Assembly: GCF_024623785.1 (NCBI RefSeq)
Contig: NZ_JANKBZ010000004.1
Location: 1 to 64,000, forward strand
From: Archangium lipolyticum
GTDB taxonomy: Bacteria > Myxococcota > Myxococcia > Myxococcales > Myxococcaceae
Reading direction: 5' to 3'
DNA length: 64,000 bases
Shown here: positions 1-8,008 of the stretch, in pieces
Position numbering within the stretch: position 1 is the first letter of the stretch
Layout of the letters: each line of letters begins with the position of its first letter
Translations under genes and position numbers: made by a program
Notes under the pieces: generated by a model
The model's database searches: none
What the model saw: the letters and a program-made list of their open reading frames with translations, nothing else
Told to the model about the DNA's origin: nothing

Positions 1-1
1 G

Positions 2-214
2 ATGCACCACCCGTCGCTCAGCCCCGCGATGCACCACCCGTCGCTCGCCCCGGCGATGCACCACCCGTCGCTCAGCCCCGCGATGCACCACCCGTCGCTC
101 GCCCCGGCGATGCACCACCCGTCGCTCAGCCCCGCGATGCACCACCCGTCGCTCGCCCCGGCGATGCACCACCCGTCGCTCGCCCCGGCGATGCACCACC
201 CGTCCGTCAGCTAA
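2..214 (+). CDS. Repeat peptide, putative multi-core RiPP precursor (5' end outside window)
   Basis: The visible part is seven full 9-residue units, alternately MHHPSLSPA and MHHPSLAPA (the last two full units are both the AP form), then a shortened MHHPSVS and a stop. There is no cysteine; His, Ser and Pro dominate. This frame was chosen because every codon ends in G or C and the stop comes straight after the last unit. The other two forward frames are also open through the repeat, because 27 is a multiple of three. The start and any leader lie left of the window. A SagB-type dehydrogenase and a GNAT enzyme follow on the same strand, which suggests a modified-peptide precursor. It could instead be the repetitive tail of a larger protein. 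The function is inferred from context only. Confidence 0.55.
   Translation: MHHPSLSPAMHHPSLAPAMHHPSLSPAMHHPSLAPAMHHPSLSPAMHHPSLAPAMHHPSLAPAMHHPSVS
2..214 (+). repeat. 27-bp tandem repeat array, about 8 units (cut by window edge)
   Basis: Units start at 2, 29, 56, 83, 110, 137, 164 and 191; the last is 24 bp including the stop codon. Two unit types alternate as a 54-bp higher-order repeat, differing only in the last 9-10 bases. Within each type the copies are identical, which points to recent expansion or homogenisation. The array may extend left of base 1. Confidence 0.95.
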
Positions 215-235
215 TGTCGCGATAAAGCGCGTTGT

Positions 236-269
236 GGCAGAGCGGAGCGCCGCGCACATCCGCTCTGCC
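236..269 (+). terminator. Perfect 11-bp hairpin between the repeat gene and the SagB gene
   Basis: The arms GGCAGAGCGGA (236-246) and TCCGCTCTGCC (259-269) are perfect inverted repeats around a 12-nt loop, 22 bp after the repeat gene's stop. No clean T-run follows (only a CTTCCT stretch), so it may be a weak terminator, an attenuator that lowers expression of the downstream enzymes, or an RNA-stabilising 3' structure. Confidence 0.45.
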
Positions 270-321
270 GCGCAGTCTTCCTACATCCTAACGTGTGCCT
301 TGCTTTGGCATAGATAAAAAC

Positions 322-1440
322 ATGACCGCTGAAACGTACATTCGTCGCGCTCGAACCCTCCTCATTGCGTTCGATGATGGAGCTATCTCGGCGTCAAACT
401 TTCTCACCAACTCTTCAGCGGCCATCGACCAGCTTGATATTTCATTGCTTACGGCGGCCAGCGTTTGGCAACCTCCAGCAACACTGTTCGCTTTATTTAG
501 CAACTGGTACGATCCTCGAACAATATCGATCCAATTGCTGCGCCTAGTTGATCTCGGCTTGATGGTCGTCAAGGACACGCCTCTAGGTGAACGCGACATC
601 CATTTTGAGAGGCAATGGAACTGGGATTTGAAGACAGCCTTCTATCATTTTGGAATCAAGAACCCTCAGTACCTCACTCCGCAGGCGACCAGTCTCTGGT
701 TGACCAATAGGCTCTCCACTACACCCATAGTTCCTCTGTATTCGACGAACGAAAGATACAAAACCGTTGTGCAGCTTGCCCCACCTCAGTTCGACTCCGA
801 GATCCTTTCGGTCATGCGAAATCGTCGAAGCTATCGAGGGTTTGGCGATAAGCCTGTTACGGTAGAGCAGTTGCGCGATTGCTTGGTCGCAGGAGTTGGA
901 ATAACGGGGTTCATTGAATCACCTCTTGAAGGAATGGGGCAAATCCCGCTCAAGATGACTCCGTCAGCTGGTGGCAGGAATCCATATGAGGCATTCGTCT
1001 ACGCGCGTAATGTGGAGGAACTTCCACGAGGAGTTTATCACTACTCAGCTACCGAAAACTCCTTGGGGTTGGTTAATGACTCAGAATTGCCGAATTTAGG
1101 AGAACTTGTGGGGGGGCAGCCCTGGTTTGATAATGCCGCCGCAGCTATTTTTCTGGTGGCAAACTTCGATCGAACGATGTGGAAATACCCTCATCCCACG
1201 GGCTACCGTGTTGTACTCATTGAGTCTGGCCATATCGCGCAAAACATGTTATTGACGGCCACTCTACATGGACTTGCGTCAGCTCCCACCAGCGCGATCA
1301 GTGACTCACTTGCAGAGCGCACGCTGTTATTGAACTCGATCACCCAGTCTGTAGTGTATACCATACTCTTGGGCCCAAGGTCAGGTCAGCCCAGCATCGT
1401 CGATCCGGTTCGAATCGAGCCCAACCCCAAGATCGCATGA
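322..1440 (+). CDS. SagB-type FMN dehydrogenase (nitroreductase fold)
   Basis: 372 aa. SagB/McbC-family enzymes are FMN-dependent oxidases that usually turn azolines into azoles in modified peptides. The first 150 residues are a poorly conserved N-terminal domain. The nitroreductase domain follows: RRSYRGF (168-174), TPSAGGRNPYEAFVY (213-227), a Lys-Tyr pair (K288-Y289) matching the catalytic motif of azoline oxidases, and ESGHIAQNM (301-309). ATG 322 was chosen over an in-frame GTG at 295; neither has a strong ribosome-binding site. Codon use and GC content are much lower than in flanking genes, suggesting acquisition by transfer. The stop overlaps the next start (ATGA), so the two are translationally coupled. 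The repeat-peptide gene upstream is the likely substrate, by inference. Confidence 0.85.
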   Translation: MTAETYIRRARTLLIAFDDGAISASNFLTNSSAAIDQLDISLLTAASVWQPPATLFALFSNWYDPRTISIQLLRLVDLGLMVVKDTPLGERDIHFERQWNWDLKTAFYHFGIKNPQYLTPQATSLWLTNRLSTTPIVPLYSTNERYKTVVQLAPPQFDSEILSVMRNRRSYRGFGDKPVTVEQLRDCLVAGVGITGFIESPLEGMGQIPLKMTPSAGGRNPYEAFVYARNVEELPRGVYHYSATENSLGLVNDSELPNLGELVGGQPWFDNAAAAIFLVANFDRTMWKYPHPTGYRVVLIESGHIAQNMLLTATLHGLASAPTSAISDSLAERTLLLNSITQSVVYTILLGPRSGQPSIVDPVRIEPNPKIA

Positions 1441-1904
1441 TTCGTTTAAAGAAAATGAATGAGGGCGAGTTTGCTGTCTATATGCAGGACGCAGTGCAGT
1501 CTCTCGCCGATGAACTTTCGAGAGCGCATGATCTTCCTCCAGCAGGTGGGCTTGAGATGGCAAGGGCATCTTTTGACTCCCTGTTGCCCGAAGGGCGCCC
1601 AGACGCGAAAAACCAATTTCTCTACAGCATCGTCAATGATGAGTTCCAGATCGGAGTCCTCTGGTTCGGGGTGCGGCGGGAATCAGGCCGAGACGAAGCG
1701 TATGTTTGGGATCTTCTCATCTACCCGCCCTACAGAGGAAAGGGTTTTGGTAAGCTTGCAATGCTAGAGCTTGAGAAGATTGTTCGAGAACTCGGCCTCG
1801 CCAGCATCTCTCTTAACGTCTTTGGTCACAATGAGCGAGCACGACACATGTACGTAAGTCTCGGGTATAAGACGGTGGCCATCCGAATGAGGAAATTCAT
1901 CTGA
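1437..1904 (+). CDS. GNAT-family N-acetyltransferase
   Basis: 155 aa, close to the usual size of a single-domain GNAT. The acetyl-CoA pyrophosphate-binding motif A is YRGKGFGKLA (about residues 99-108), preceded by the strand VWDLLIYPP and followed by the motif B region FGHNERARHMYVSLGY. The substrate cannot be told from the sequence. Its ATGA overlap with the SagB gene shows they are made together, so acetylation of a modified peptide or self-protection are the obvious options. The codon use is AT-richer than the surroundings, like its partner. The gene is followed by an abrupt return to high-GC DNA. Confidence 0.85.
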   Translation: MIRLKKMNEGEFAVYMQDAVQSLADELSRAHDLPPAGGLEMARASFDSLLPEGRPDAKNQFLYSIVNDEFQIGVLWFGVRRESGRDEAYVWDLLIYPPYRGKGFGKLAMLELEKIVRELGLASISLNVFGHNERARHMYVSLGYKTVAIRMRKFI

Positions 1905-1944
1905 GCAGACATTTAACTGTAAAAAACTCAGCATGAAAGCCAAG

Positions 1945-2150
1945 CCCTTGTGGACCCGAGGTGTCCACCGCCACCGGCCCGAGCTTTGGGCATCTCTCTA
2001 CGCTGGGCCCTGGTGGCCCTCTACCGGCCCGAGCTTTGCCTGCCGGGCCCCGCGGTGGCCTCCACCGGCACGAGGTGCCCGCCGTGGCTGCCGGGCTGTC
2101 CTGGCGGACTCCACCGGGCCCGAGTTTCGACTGCCGGGCCCTTTCGAGAT
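1945..2150. repeat. Short patch related to the 10.4-16.7 kb repeat array
   Basis: This stretch has three or four degenerate copies of the element GGCCCGAGCTT...CTGCCGGGCCC...GGTGGCCTCCACCGG. The same core, GCCCGAGCTTCGGCTGCCG followed by CCTGGTGGCCTCCACCG, builds the left arm of the large array. The patch sits at the 3' side of the DUF2019 gene and at the edge of the low-GC SagB/GNAT island, so two copies of the repeat family flank the kinase/toxin block. No coding function is supported. Confidence 0.65.
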
Positions 2151-2626
2151 CACCCGCCACGTTTATCCCGCTTGCTCCCCCTCCGTCTGTCAGGCGCGGC
2201 GCGTTCCGTGCGCGGTCGGCTGCGCTTGCTAGGCGCTGCCGGGCCGGTCGCTTCGGGCGACCCCACATCATCGTCGGCAGGGTCTAGGGCCCATGTACCC
2301 TCTTCCCAGCGTTTCAACGCCTGGGATGCTTCAAAAGGGACCAGTCCTGTGCCCTTCGCTGCTTCCTCCAAAACCGCTTTGGCTTCCGCCGTGCGATGGC
2401 GCAACAGCAGCGCCGCCGCTGACACACGCACGTCCATTCGTGGATGCGTGAAGAGCACCGCGAGCGCATCCCGTCCGGTGTCACCATGAGCCCGCAGTTT
2501 GTCAAACACGGCTAAGCACTGATCAACGTGCTTGTTCGCTGTCTTGGAGTCGCCCCGCCAAGCCGCCTCGGTTTCTGCCTGCACATGCCGCACAAACTCC
2601 GCCACAAGACCTTGCAAATCAATCAT
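2150..2626 (-). CDS. DUF2019 protein, likely SitA immunity partner
   Basis: 158 aa, alpha-helical and HEAT-like; the core is a DUF2019-type domain (about residues 5-115). The last 40 residues are a basic, Pro/Arg-rich tail. The start ATG at 2626 overlaps the toxin stop (ATGA), so the pair is translationally coupled, as in toxin-immunity modules. A role as cytoplasmic immunity protein binding the C-terminal toxin domain of its upstream neighbour is inferred from gene order and size. The basic tail runs up to the repeat patch at 1945-2150 and may be poorly conserved. Confidence 0.75.
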   Translation of the reverse strand: MIDLQGLVAEFVRHVQAETEAAWRGDSKTANKHVDQCLAVFDKLRAHGDTGRDALAVLFTHPRMDVRVSAAALLLRHRTAEAKAVLEEAAKGTGLVPFEASQALKRWEEGTWALDPADDDVGSPEATGPAAPSKRSRPRTERAAPDRRRGSKRDKRGG

Positions 2627-4068
2627 GGCCAAATGCCGTTTCTGACGTTCTGAATGGCCAGCAGGCCAAATTCCCGTTGCGCCTCATAGGACTGAGTGCT
2701 GAGCCACTGACGCACCGTCAGAATCCTTGAGCCCGTAATCCTAAGCATCTTTCTAGAAAAGAGAGCACTAACCCGTGTGTGAATCGCCTTGTCTAGTGCG
2801 ATGACATTCTCGGTATTGTGCAGGGCCTCGCCCCCGAACCGCTTTACGTTGCCTTTGGTCTGCTCCACGATGTGATGCCATTCCTTTCCGGGGCCCGCCT
2901 TTCCCATAGCCGACTTGAAGCCACCAAACGACCCCCACGCCCTGTGTCCGTTCGGCAGGAGCTTACCCCGAGTCGGGGCCGGGCTCCCAGCGGCAACGCC
3001 CCGGGCGGCCATGGCCACTGCATGAGGCGCCAACACCACGCGGATCGTCCCCTCGGGCACAGAGACAATAAGGCGCTCGGCGCCGGTTGCCGTCTCCAGC
3101 AGGCCCAACCCGGTGCGAGTCGCGACTCTCTCCGACGCTTGCATGAATCCGGGGAGCTTTGGAGCCTTGGAAGCAAGGGCCGCCGTTTCACCAATGGCCG
3201 CCGTCCCCACGATGACGAGAATTCGCACACTGTTGGGGCCGATGACACGCCCGAAACGCTCGCCAATCTCGTGCAGCTCCGCAAAGGTGGAGGCTCGGGG
3301 CGCATCTTCGTAAAGCCGCGCATAGGCCCGCAGCAAATCGAAGAATTCATAACCGAGGTAACCCCACAGGGCGGCACTAAACACCAGGGCCGCGCCCTTC
3401 GTTATCGGCTCGGGCACTGGCGCCAACAGCAGCGCCATATAAACCGTGATGCTAATGCTAATCATCGCGAGCATTCGCGTAGGGTCGAGCATGGCCCGCA
3501 CTTCCGCGTTTACGCCTTCCAGGGCAGGACCCACCGCCAGGGCGAGCGCAAGGCTTCGCTTGTCGTCATCCTGAATGCGGGGCCCGTCTTCAAACAACGT
3601 CAGGCAATCCCCTGGCGTGCCGCACCGCTCGCAAAAATGCCCATAGGAGCGGGCCAGGTCTGATTGCCACGCTTCGCCACTCAAGGGCGCGGAAGCCAAC
3701 GCCAGCCTACGGCCGACATACAACGGGGGACGGGACGCGGCCACCCGAAGCGGCATGTTGAGCCAAAGCGTTGTCATGGTCTCCGAAAACTCGGCGTCAC
3801 TCACCTGCACAGGCGCAAAGTCCGTGGGCAGCTTGGCAAAGAAAGCCTCTCCCTCCTGGCTCCCGTCTTCGGCTTCCGCTTCCAGCCCCGATGATTCGGA
3901 CGAGTCGTGCGGCACGGGTTGACGGTAACGGGAAGCCGTCAACCCTCCACCCATGGGGGCCCCCGTGGCGCACGCTGTAACCAGCATCAGCGCCGCCAGG
4001 GCCAGCGCACCCGCGCGCTGGGGCCGCCGTGTGTCCACGGGGCGAGTATCGACAGAATGCCTAGACAT
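2623..4068 (-). CDS. sitA: SitA-family polymorphic toxin lipoprotein with HNH-like C-terminus
   Basis: 481 aa. SitA proteins are myxobacterial lipoproteins passed between cells by TraAB outer-membrane exchange; their variable C-termini kill non-immune recipients. ATG 4068 was chosen because GGAGAGG lies just upstream; it gives a signal peptide ending in lipobox VTAC (Cys33). The central region (about 90-390) is the SitA-type conserved part, with hydrophobic segments such as MISISITVYMALLLAPV. The last 88 residues hold WHHIVEQ (397-403) and further His/Asn positions (ALHNTENVIALDKAIHT), like HNH/AHH nuclease toxins. The immunity gene follows with an ATGA overlap. Nuclease activity is inferred. 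Confidence 0.85.
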   Translation of the reverse strand: MSRHSVDTRPVDTRRPQRAGALALAALMLVTACATGAPMGGGLTASRYRQPVPHDSSESSGLEAEAEDGSQEGEAFFAKLPTDFAPVQVSDAEFSETMTTLWLNMPLRVAASRPPLYVGRRLALASAPLSGEAWQSDLARSYGHFCERCGTPGDCLTLFEDGPRIQDDDKRSLALALAVGPALEGVNAEVRAMLDPTRMLAMISISITVYMALLLAPVPEPITKGAALVFSAALWGYLGYEFFDLLRAYARLYEDAPRASTFAELHEIGERFGRVIGPNSVRILVIVGTAAIGETAALASKAPKLPGFMQASERVATRTGLGLLETATGAERLIVSVPEGTIRVVLAPHAVAMAARGVAAGSPAPTRGKLLPNGHRAWGSFGGFKSAMGKAGPGKEWHHIVEQTKGNVKRFGGEALHNTENVIALDKAIHTRVSALFSRKMLRITGSRILTVRQWLSTQSYEAQREFGLLAIQNVRNGIWP

Positions 4069-4253
4069 TGCCGCACCTCTCCGGGCGAGCCGCCCGAGCT
4101 GGAAGCCCAAACCCGTCGATTACAGAAAGCGGCTGATAGCTAGGTCAAGCCGCCGGGTCTGGTGAGGTGCTGAAAACCCATCGGGTAGGTTGGTTTTCCC
4201 TCCCGCCGGATGGGGTGGCGGCACTACTCGCGCGCCGCGCCTTGCTTCCCAGC

Positions 4254-5198
4254 TTACTCCCCAGCCGGGAAGGTGACGTTCCCGAGGTTGACGGTGCGCG
4301 GCCCTTGCGCCTCCCACAGCTTGAGGGTGCAGGGGCAGGCGAGTTGCCCCGGCTCCCGCTTGGCGCCCATCACGACAAAGCCACGGGCGCCGGGAGCAAT
4401 GGCCGACACTTGCCACGCGGAAAGCTCCACCTCCTCCGCGCCCGTCGCGTCCTTCAACACCGCCCCCGCCGCCGTCCAGGGTTCGGCGCCAGGGTTTAGG
4501 AGTTGAAGCCTTACCGCCATGCCTCCTGGGAGGGTTACGCCTTGGCGCTGGCTGTAGCTTCGGGCCTTCTCTGTCCGTAGTGCGTTGGCCGGGTCGTGCT
4601 TCAAGTCCCTCCCAATGTCTCGCGATTCAACCTCCTCTTCACGCTCCAGCCACGCGGCGCCCATGAGCCCGCCGGGCTCCTTGCGCTCGGCCAGAAGCCG
4701 CGCCTTGTCCTCCTGGCATTGGCGGGCTTCGGCCTGTGCTTCGTCTTTCTCTTTCTGGAGCACGTCCGCCGGGCGGGGCTTGCGGAACACTTCCACGCGC
4801 CGCGCCCCCCTTGCCGCATGGCCCACGAGCCAGAAGGTTGCACCTGCCGGGGCCGCGCCATCCGCGAAGCGCACCGTTACCTTTACCCTCTCCCCTGGCA
4901 GAAAATCCCCCTTGGGAATGACGTGGAGAGTCAGACCCTCTTTGCCCGGGGTCCAATCCGCAAGGCGGCCCTCTGGCTGGACCTCCACGGCCCCCGCAGC
5001 AAGGCGGGAGTCAAACGCAAACGTTGTCGTCTCGTTCGGACTAACGCACACCTCGGGGGCCTGTCCCGTGGAGTCCGCCGCCACGTCGATGCGGGAGGTA
5101 GCAGCACAGAGGGGGACGGGGGGCGGCGGCTCGGCGGCCTGTGCGGCGCCAGCGAGAAGGGCGAGCGCCAGGAGAGCGCCAGGGGACGGGGGCAGCAC
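4254..5198 (-). CDS. DUF2381 family secreted protein
   Basis: 314 aa. This matches a paralogous family found almost only in myxobacteria (DUF2381/TIGR02268), whose function is unknown. GTG 5198 was chosen because GGAGG lies about 10 nt upstream; it yields a signal peptide (LLALALLAGAAQA, then AEPPPP). The body is beta-rich, followed by a charged helical stretch (QKEKDEAQAEARQCQEDKARLLAERKE in two halves) and a C-terminal beta domain with a CPC motif. It lies directly downstream of a Ser/Thr kinase gene on the same strand, a common pairing for this family, and probably acts in the periplasm. Confidence 0.85.
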   Translation of the reverse strand: MLPPSPGALLALALLAGAAQAAEPPPPVPLCAATSRIDVAADSTGQAPEVCVSPNETTTFAFDSRLAAGAVEVQPEGRLADWTPGKEGLTLHVIPKGDFLPGERVKVTVRFADGAAPAGATFWLVGHAARGARRVEVFRKPRPADVLQKEKDEAQAEARQCQEDKARLLAERKEPGGLMGAAWLEREEEVESRDIGRDLKHDPANALRTEKARSYSQRQGVTLPGGMAVRLQLLNPGAEPWTAAGAVLKDATGAEEVELSAWQVSAIAPGARGFVVMGAKREPGQLACPCTLKLWEAQGPRTVNLGNVTFPAGE

Positions 5199-5282
5199 GG
5201 AAATCCAACCTCCAGAATGCAAGCGGGCCCGCGTCAGACAACCGGTGGGCCCGTGTTAGGCGCAAGGGTGCGGCGGCACTGT

Positions 5283-7388
5283 CTAGAAAAAACCGCCCTG
5301 GTAGCTAGAGCCCTTCGGGAACACGTCAAAGCGGGTGAACATCTTCACGTTGCCGGGCCTGCTCTCGTGCGCGGGGCAGTCGCCCAGACCGGCGGGGCAA
5401 TCCGGTCCACCCGGCATGGCTGACGGGACCTCCAGGCCAATAACCAGACACACGGGGTAGGCGTCCCCGCCTGGAATCTGCGCCCGGGTGAAGGTGCCAT
5501 AAAAGCGGCTTTCCCCAAGCTGCAACGTCCCCGAAAGCAAGGTGCCCCGAGGCAGCTTTCCAACGTCTTGCGCAACAACGGTAACCGGGCCCTCCCGCAG
5601 AGGAGCCCTCTCGGTGTTCTCCCCTTCGTACCCTTGCAGCACGACGCCTCCCCCCCCGCTGAAAATGCCTAACCTTTTGTGTGACGCCTTCCAATCGGCG
5701 GGGCATTCGACAGGCGCGGGCGTGGGGCGCACCTGGGGGGTCGTGCCTCCAGTGCAGCCCTCAAGCAGCGCACAGGTAGCGCCCACAGCGGCGGCACTCT
5801 TCAAGGGGGGGAGCCTGCCCGCGCGTTGCGACTGGGGCTTGGGCGCGTCGTCTGGCTTGTTCGTCGTGTCTGACTTGCGAAGCATGGCGGTAGGGGTAGG
5901 CGCGGGGGGTTGGGCCCTAACGGGCGCCGCGCCCGTGTTAGCTTCGGCTGGGTTGTGCGGCTGCGCCACTTCGCGGATGGGTGCGGCCCCTTCCGTCTCC
6001 CCACCGCTGGCAGACGCGCTAGGTGGGGGCGCGGCCTTCTGGGCCATGGAGGCAGGCGCGACACTCGGAGCGGGGGCGGGCTTTTGCAGCGGCCCCAGGG
6101 AGCCCACCGCGAGCGCCACCACCGCGAGCCCCGCCACGAGCGCCAGGGGAGGCCGCTTGAGCATGTCCACCATCAGGGCCCCCATGGGAAGGGGGCCCGA
6201 GGCTCCCAGCCAGCGACGCACGCCCCGGGCCCCTCCTGGCGCCGCCCCGTCCGCCACTGGGCCCGCAGCGGGCGCCTCCGGCTTGGCCCTGGGGGAGGGC
6301 AACTCGTCCGGGGACGGGGGCGGGGGCGCCTCCTGCTCCTGTGCCGGTGGCTCCTCCACAGGCCACCAGCCGCGCCGGGGTTTGTGCGCTGCTATCCACT
6401 GCTGCACTTCCTTCGCCCTTCCGTTCGGCTCTTCGTCCGCACTCGCATTGCCTGCCGTTGTCGCATCGTGGGGGGAGAGGGGATCTATCAACGGCAAATC
6501 CCAACTTGCATCACCCTCGGCGGCACTCAGCACCGCTTCCAGTGCGGCGCACAACTCGTCATCACCCTTGAAGCGTGCCTGCGGGTCCTTCTCCAACATG
6601 CGCATACACAAGCGGCTTGCCGACTCGGGCACACGCGGATTGATGAGGTGGGGCGCCCTGGGTGTATTCAGGCGGATCCGATCATTCAGCCCACTTTCCA
6701 ACCGGCCACCGAACGGCATTACATCCGTCAGCAGCCAATACAGAATTACTCCCATTGCCCACAACTCGTCAGACACGGTGTATGTGTATATGTCCTCTGG
6801 CGTCTCACCTCTCAGGAACTTGATGATCTCGGGGCTGCGATACTCGGGCGTCCCGGGGGGCACTCGCCCCGGCCCTGTTTCAGTCTGAATTCCCTTCATG
6901 GCTCCGTAGCCAAAATCAATCACGACTGGCTCGCCGTCGTCGGCTCGGATGATGATGTTTAATTCCTTCAGGTCCCGGTGCAGCACGTCGAGCCGATGCA
7001 CCTCCCCCATGGCCTTCGCAATCTTCAGGAACTTGCCCAATGCCACCCGGGGAGAGGGGTTGAATTTTTGGACATACTTATCCATGGTCAACCCGGGGAC
7101 GAAATCCATGACAATGTATGGATAGCCTATGTCCGGGTCCGGCCACCGTTCGCACCCGCGAAAGCCCACCACGTTTGGGATTTGGAGGTTGAGGGTTTGA
7201 AGGCGGACCATGATGGTGACTTCCCGCCGGTTCCAGCCGGTCCACTCCAATTCCGAAAGGAACTTGATGGCGAAGTAACGCCCGCCGCGCTCGGCCTTGT
7301 AGACATAGCCAGAGCCGCCCTCGCCTAGCTTGTGGCGGATTGTGTAGTCGCCTACCCGGGCGCCGTCTTTTGGAAGATGAATGACCAT
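5283..7388 (-). CDS. Transmembrane Hanks-type Ser/Thr protein kinase
   Basis: 701 aa. The N-terminal kinase domain (about 14-290) has the glycine loop GEGGSG (22-27), catalytic lysine in AIK (K42), HRDLKELN (137-144), DFG (158-160) and the SPE of the P+1 region, so it should be active. A Pro/Ala-rich linker leads to one membrane helix (about 415-432, ALVAGLAVVALAVGSLG), which puts the C-terminal 270 residues in the periplasm. That part has several cysteines and no domain recognised here. GGAGG sits 8 nt before the ATG. The DUF2381 gene follows on the same strand and an XRE regulator gene precedes it. Confidence 0.9.
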   Translation of the reverse strand: MVIHLPKDGARVGDYTIRHKLGEGGSGYVYKAERGGRYFAIKFLSELEWTGWNRREVTIMVRLQTLNLQIPNVVGFRGCERWPDPDIGYPYIVMDFVPGLTMDKYVQKFNPSPRVALGKFLKIAKAMGEVHRLDVLHRDLKELNIIIRADDGEPVVIDFGYGAMKGIQTETGPGRVPPGTPEYRSPEIIKFLRGETPEDIYTYTVSDELWAMGVILYWLLTDVMPFGGRLESGLNDRIRLNTPRAPHLINPRVPESASRLCMRMLEKDPQARFKGDDELCAALEAVLSAAEGDASWDLPLIDPLSPHDATTAGNASADEEPNGRAKEVQQWIAAHKPRRGWWPVEEPPAQEQEAPPPPSPDELPSPRAKPEAPAAGPVADGAAPGGARGVRRWLGASGPLPMGALMVDMLKRPPLALVAGLAVVALAVGSLGPLQKPAPAPSVAPASMAQKAAPPPSASASGGETEGAAPIREVAQPHNPAEANTGAAPVRAQPPAPTPTAMLRKSDTTNKPDDAPKPQSQRAGRLPPLKSAAAVGATCALLEGCTGGTTPQVRPTPAPVECPADWKASHKRLGIFSGGGGVVLQGYEGENTERAPLREGPVTVVAQDVGKLPRGTLLSGTLQLGESRFYGTFTRAQIPGGDAYPVCLVIGLEVPSAMPGGPDCPAGLGDCPAHESRPGNVKMFTRFDVFPKGSSYQGGFF

Positions 7389-7569
7389 GCCGCGAACCTC
7401 CGAAGGTCCGCGACTCTAGCAGAACCCAACGCGCGCGGTTGGGTCGTTCTCGCGCATGCTCGCCCGGTTGGAAGCTGGGGCCGGGGCGGAAGGCAGTCCC
7501 CTCCATGGCACGTCCGCGCCGAGCACGAATGCGAGCCGCCCACGCCCCGGCCCCAACGCCAAAGCTCGC

Positions 7570-7977
7570 TCACGCCTCCGGCTCGGAGTCGGGCACCTGC
7601 ACCGGCTCCAGCAGCTTGGCGAAGCGCGACAGGAGCTTGACCTTTTCGTCAGGCCACGTCTTCAAGGTGCGCACGAGTCGGCGCACCTCGGGAGTCAAAT
7701 CTCCCTCGGGCGGTGGCTCGTCCATGTTCTTGGCCACCTCCTTCGAGGTAATGCCTAACAGCACGTCCGCCGAGATGCCGAGGGACACCGCGATTTTACG
7801 CAGCGTTAGAACGGCGGGCATCATGTGGCCGCGCTCAATCCTCCCGTAAACGGCTGGGGCAATTCCGGCACCCCTGGCGATTTCGGCCTGAGTCACGTTC
7901 AGCCTTTCGCGGACGGCACGGGCCGCCTCACCAAGGCTTTTCATCAGGTCTCCGTATTCAGAATCCAAGTCATCCAT
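7570..7977 (-). CDS. XRE-family helix-turn-helix regulator (copy 1)
   Basis: 135 aa. The HTH (about 14-70) reads TQAEIARGAGIAPAVYGRIE, followed by a C-terminal segment RRLVRTLKTW...KLLSRFAKLL shared with the two other XRE proteins at 8009 and 18603. The family binds DNA as dimers and often represses its own operon. It begins 31 bp after the stop of copy 2, on the same strand, so both are probably in one transcript with the pseudokinase. About 180 bp without a gene separates it from the downstream active kinase. Confidence 0.88.
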   Translation of the reverse strand: MDDLDSEYGDLMKSLGEAARAVRERLNVTQAEIARGAGIAPAVYGRIERGHMMPAVLTLRKIAVSLGISADVLLGITSKEVAKNMDEPPPEGDLTPEVRRLVRTLKTWPDEKVKLLSRFAKLLEPVQVPDSEPEA

Positions 7978-8008
7978 GTGTCAGCCCCTCTGATTGCGCT
8001 GGTAGGTC

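Noticed and set aside
2-214. CRISPR or plain noncoding minisatellite at the left edge
   Set aside because: Units are directly contiguous with no spacers, keep frame, have GC-ending codons and finish in a stop codon, which fits a coding repeat better.
1950-2489. 179-aa plus-strand open frame across the repeat patch
   Set aside because: It runs antisense through the DUF2019 gene and is Pro/Arg-rich from the repeat composition; no ribosome-binding site.
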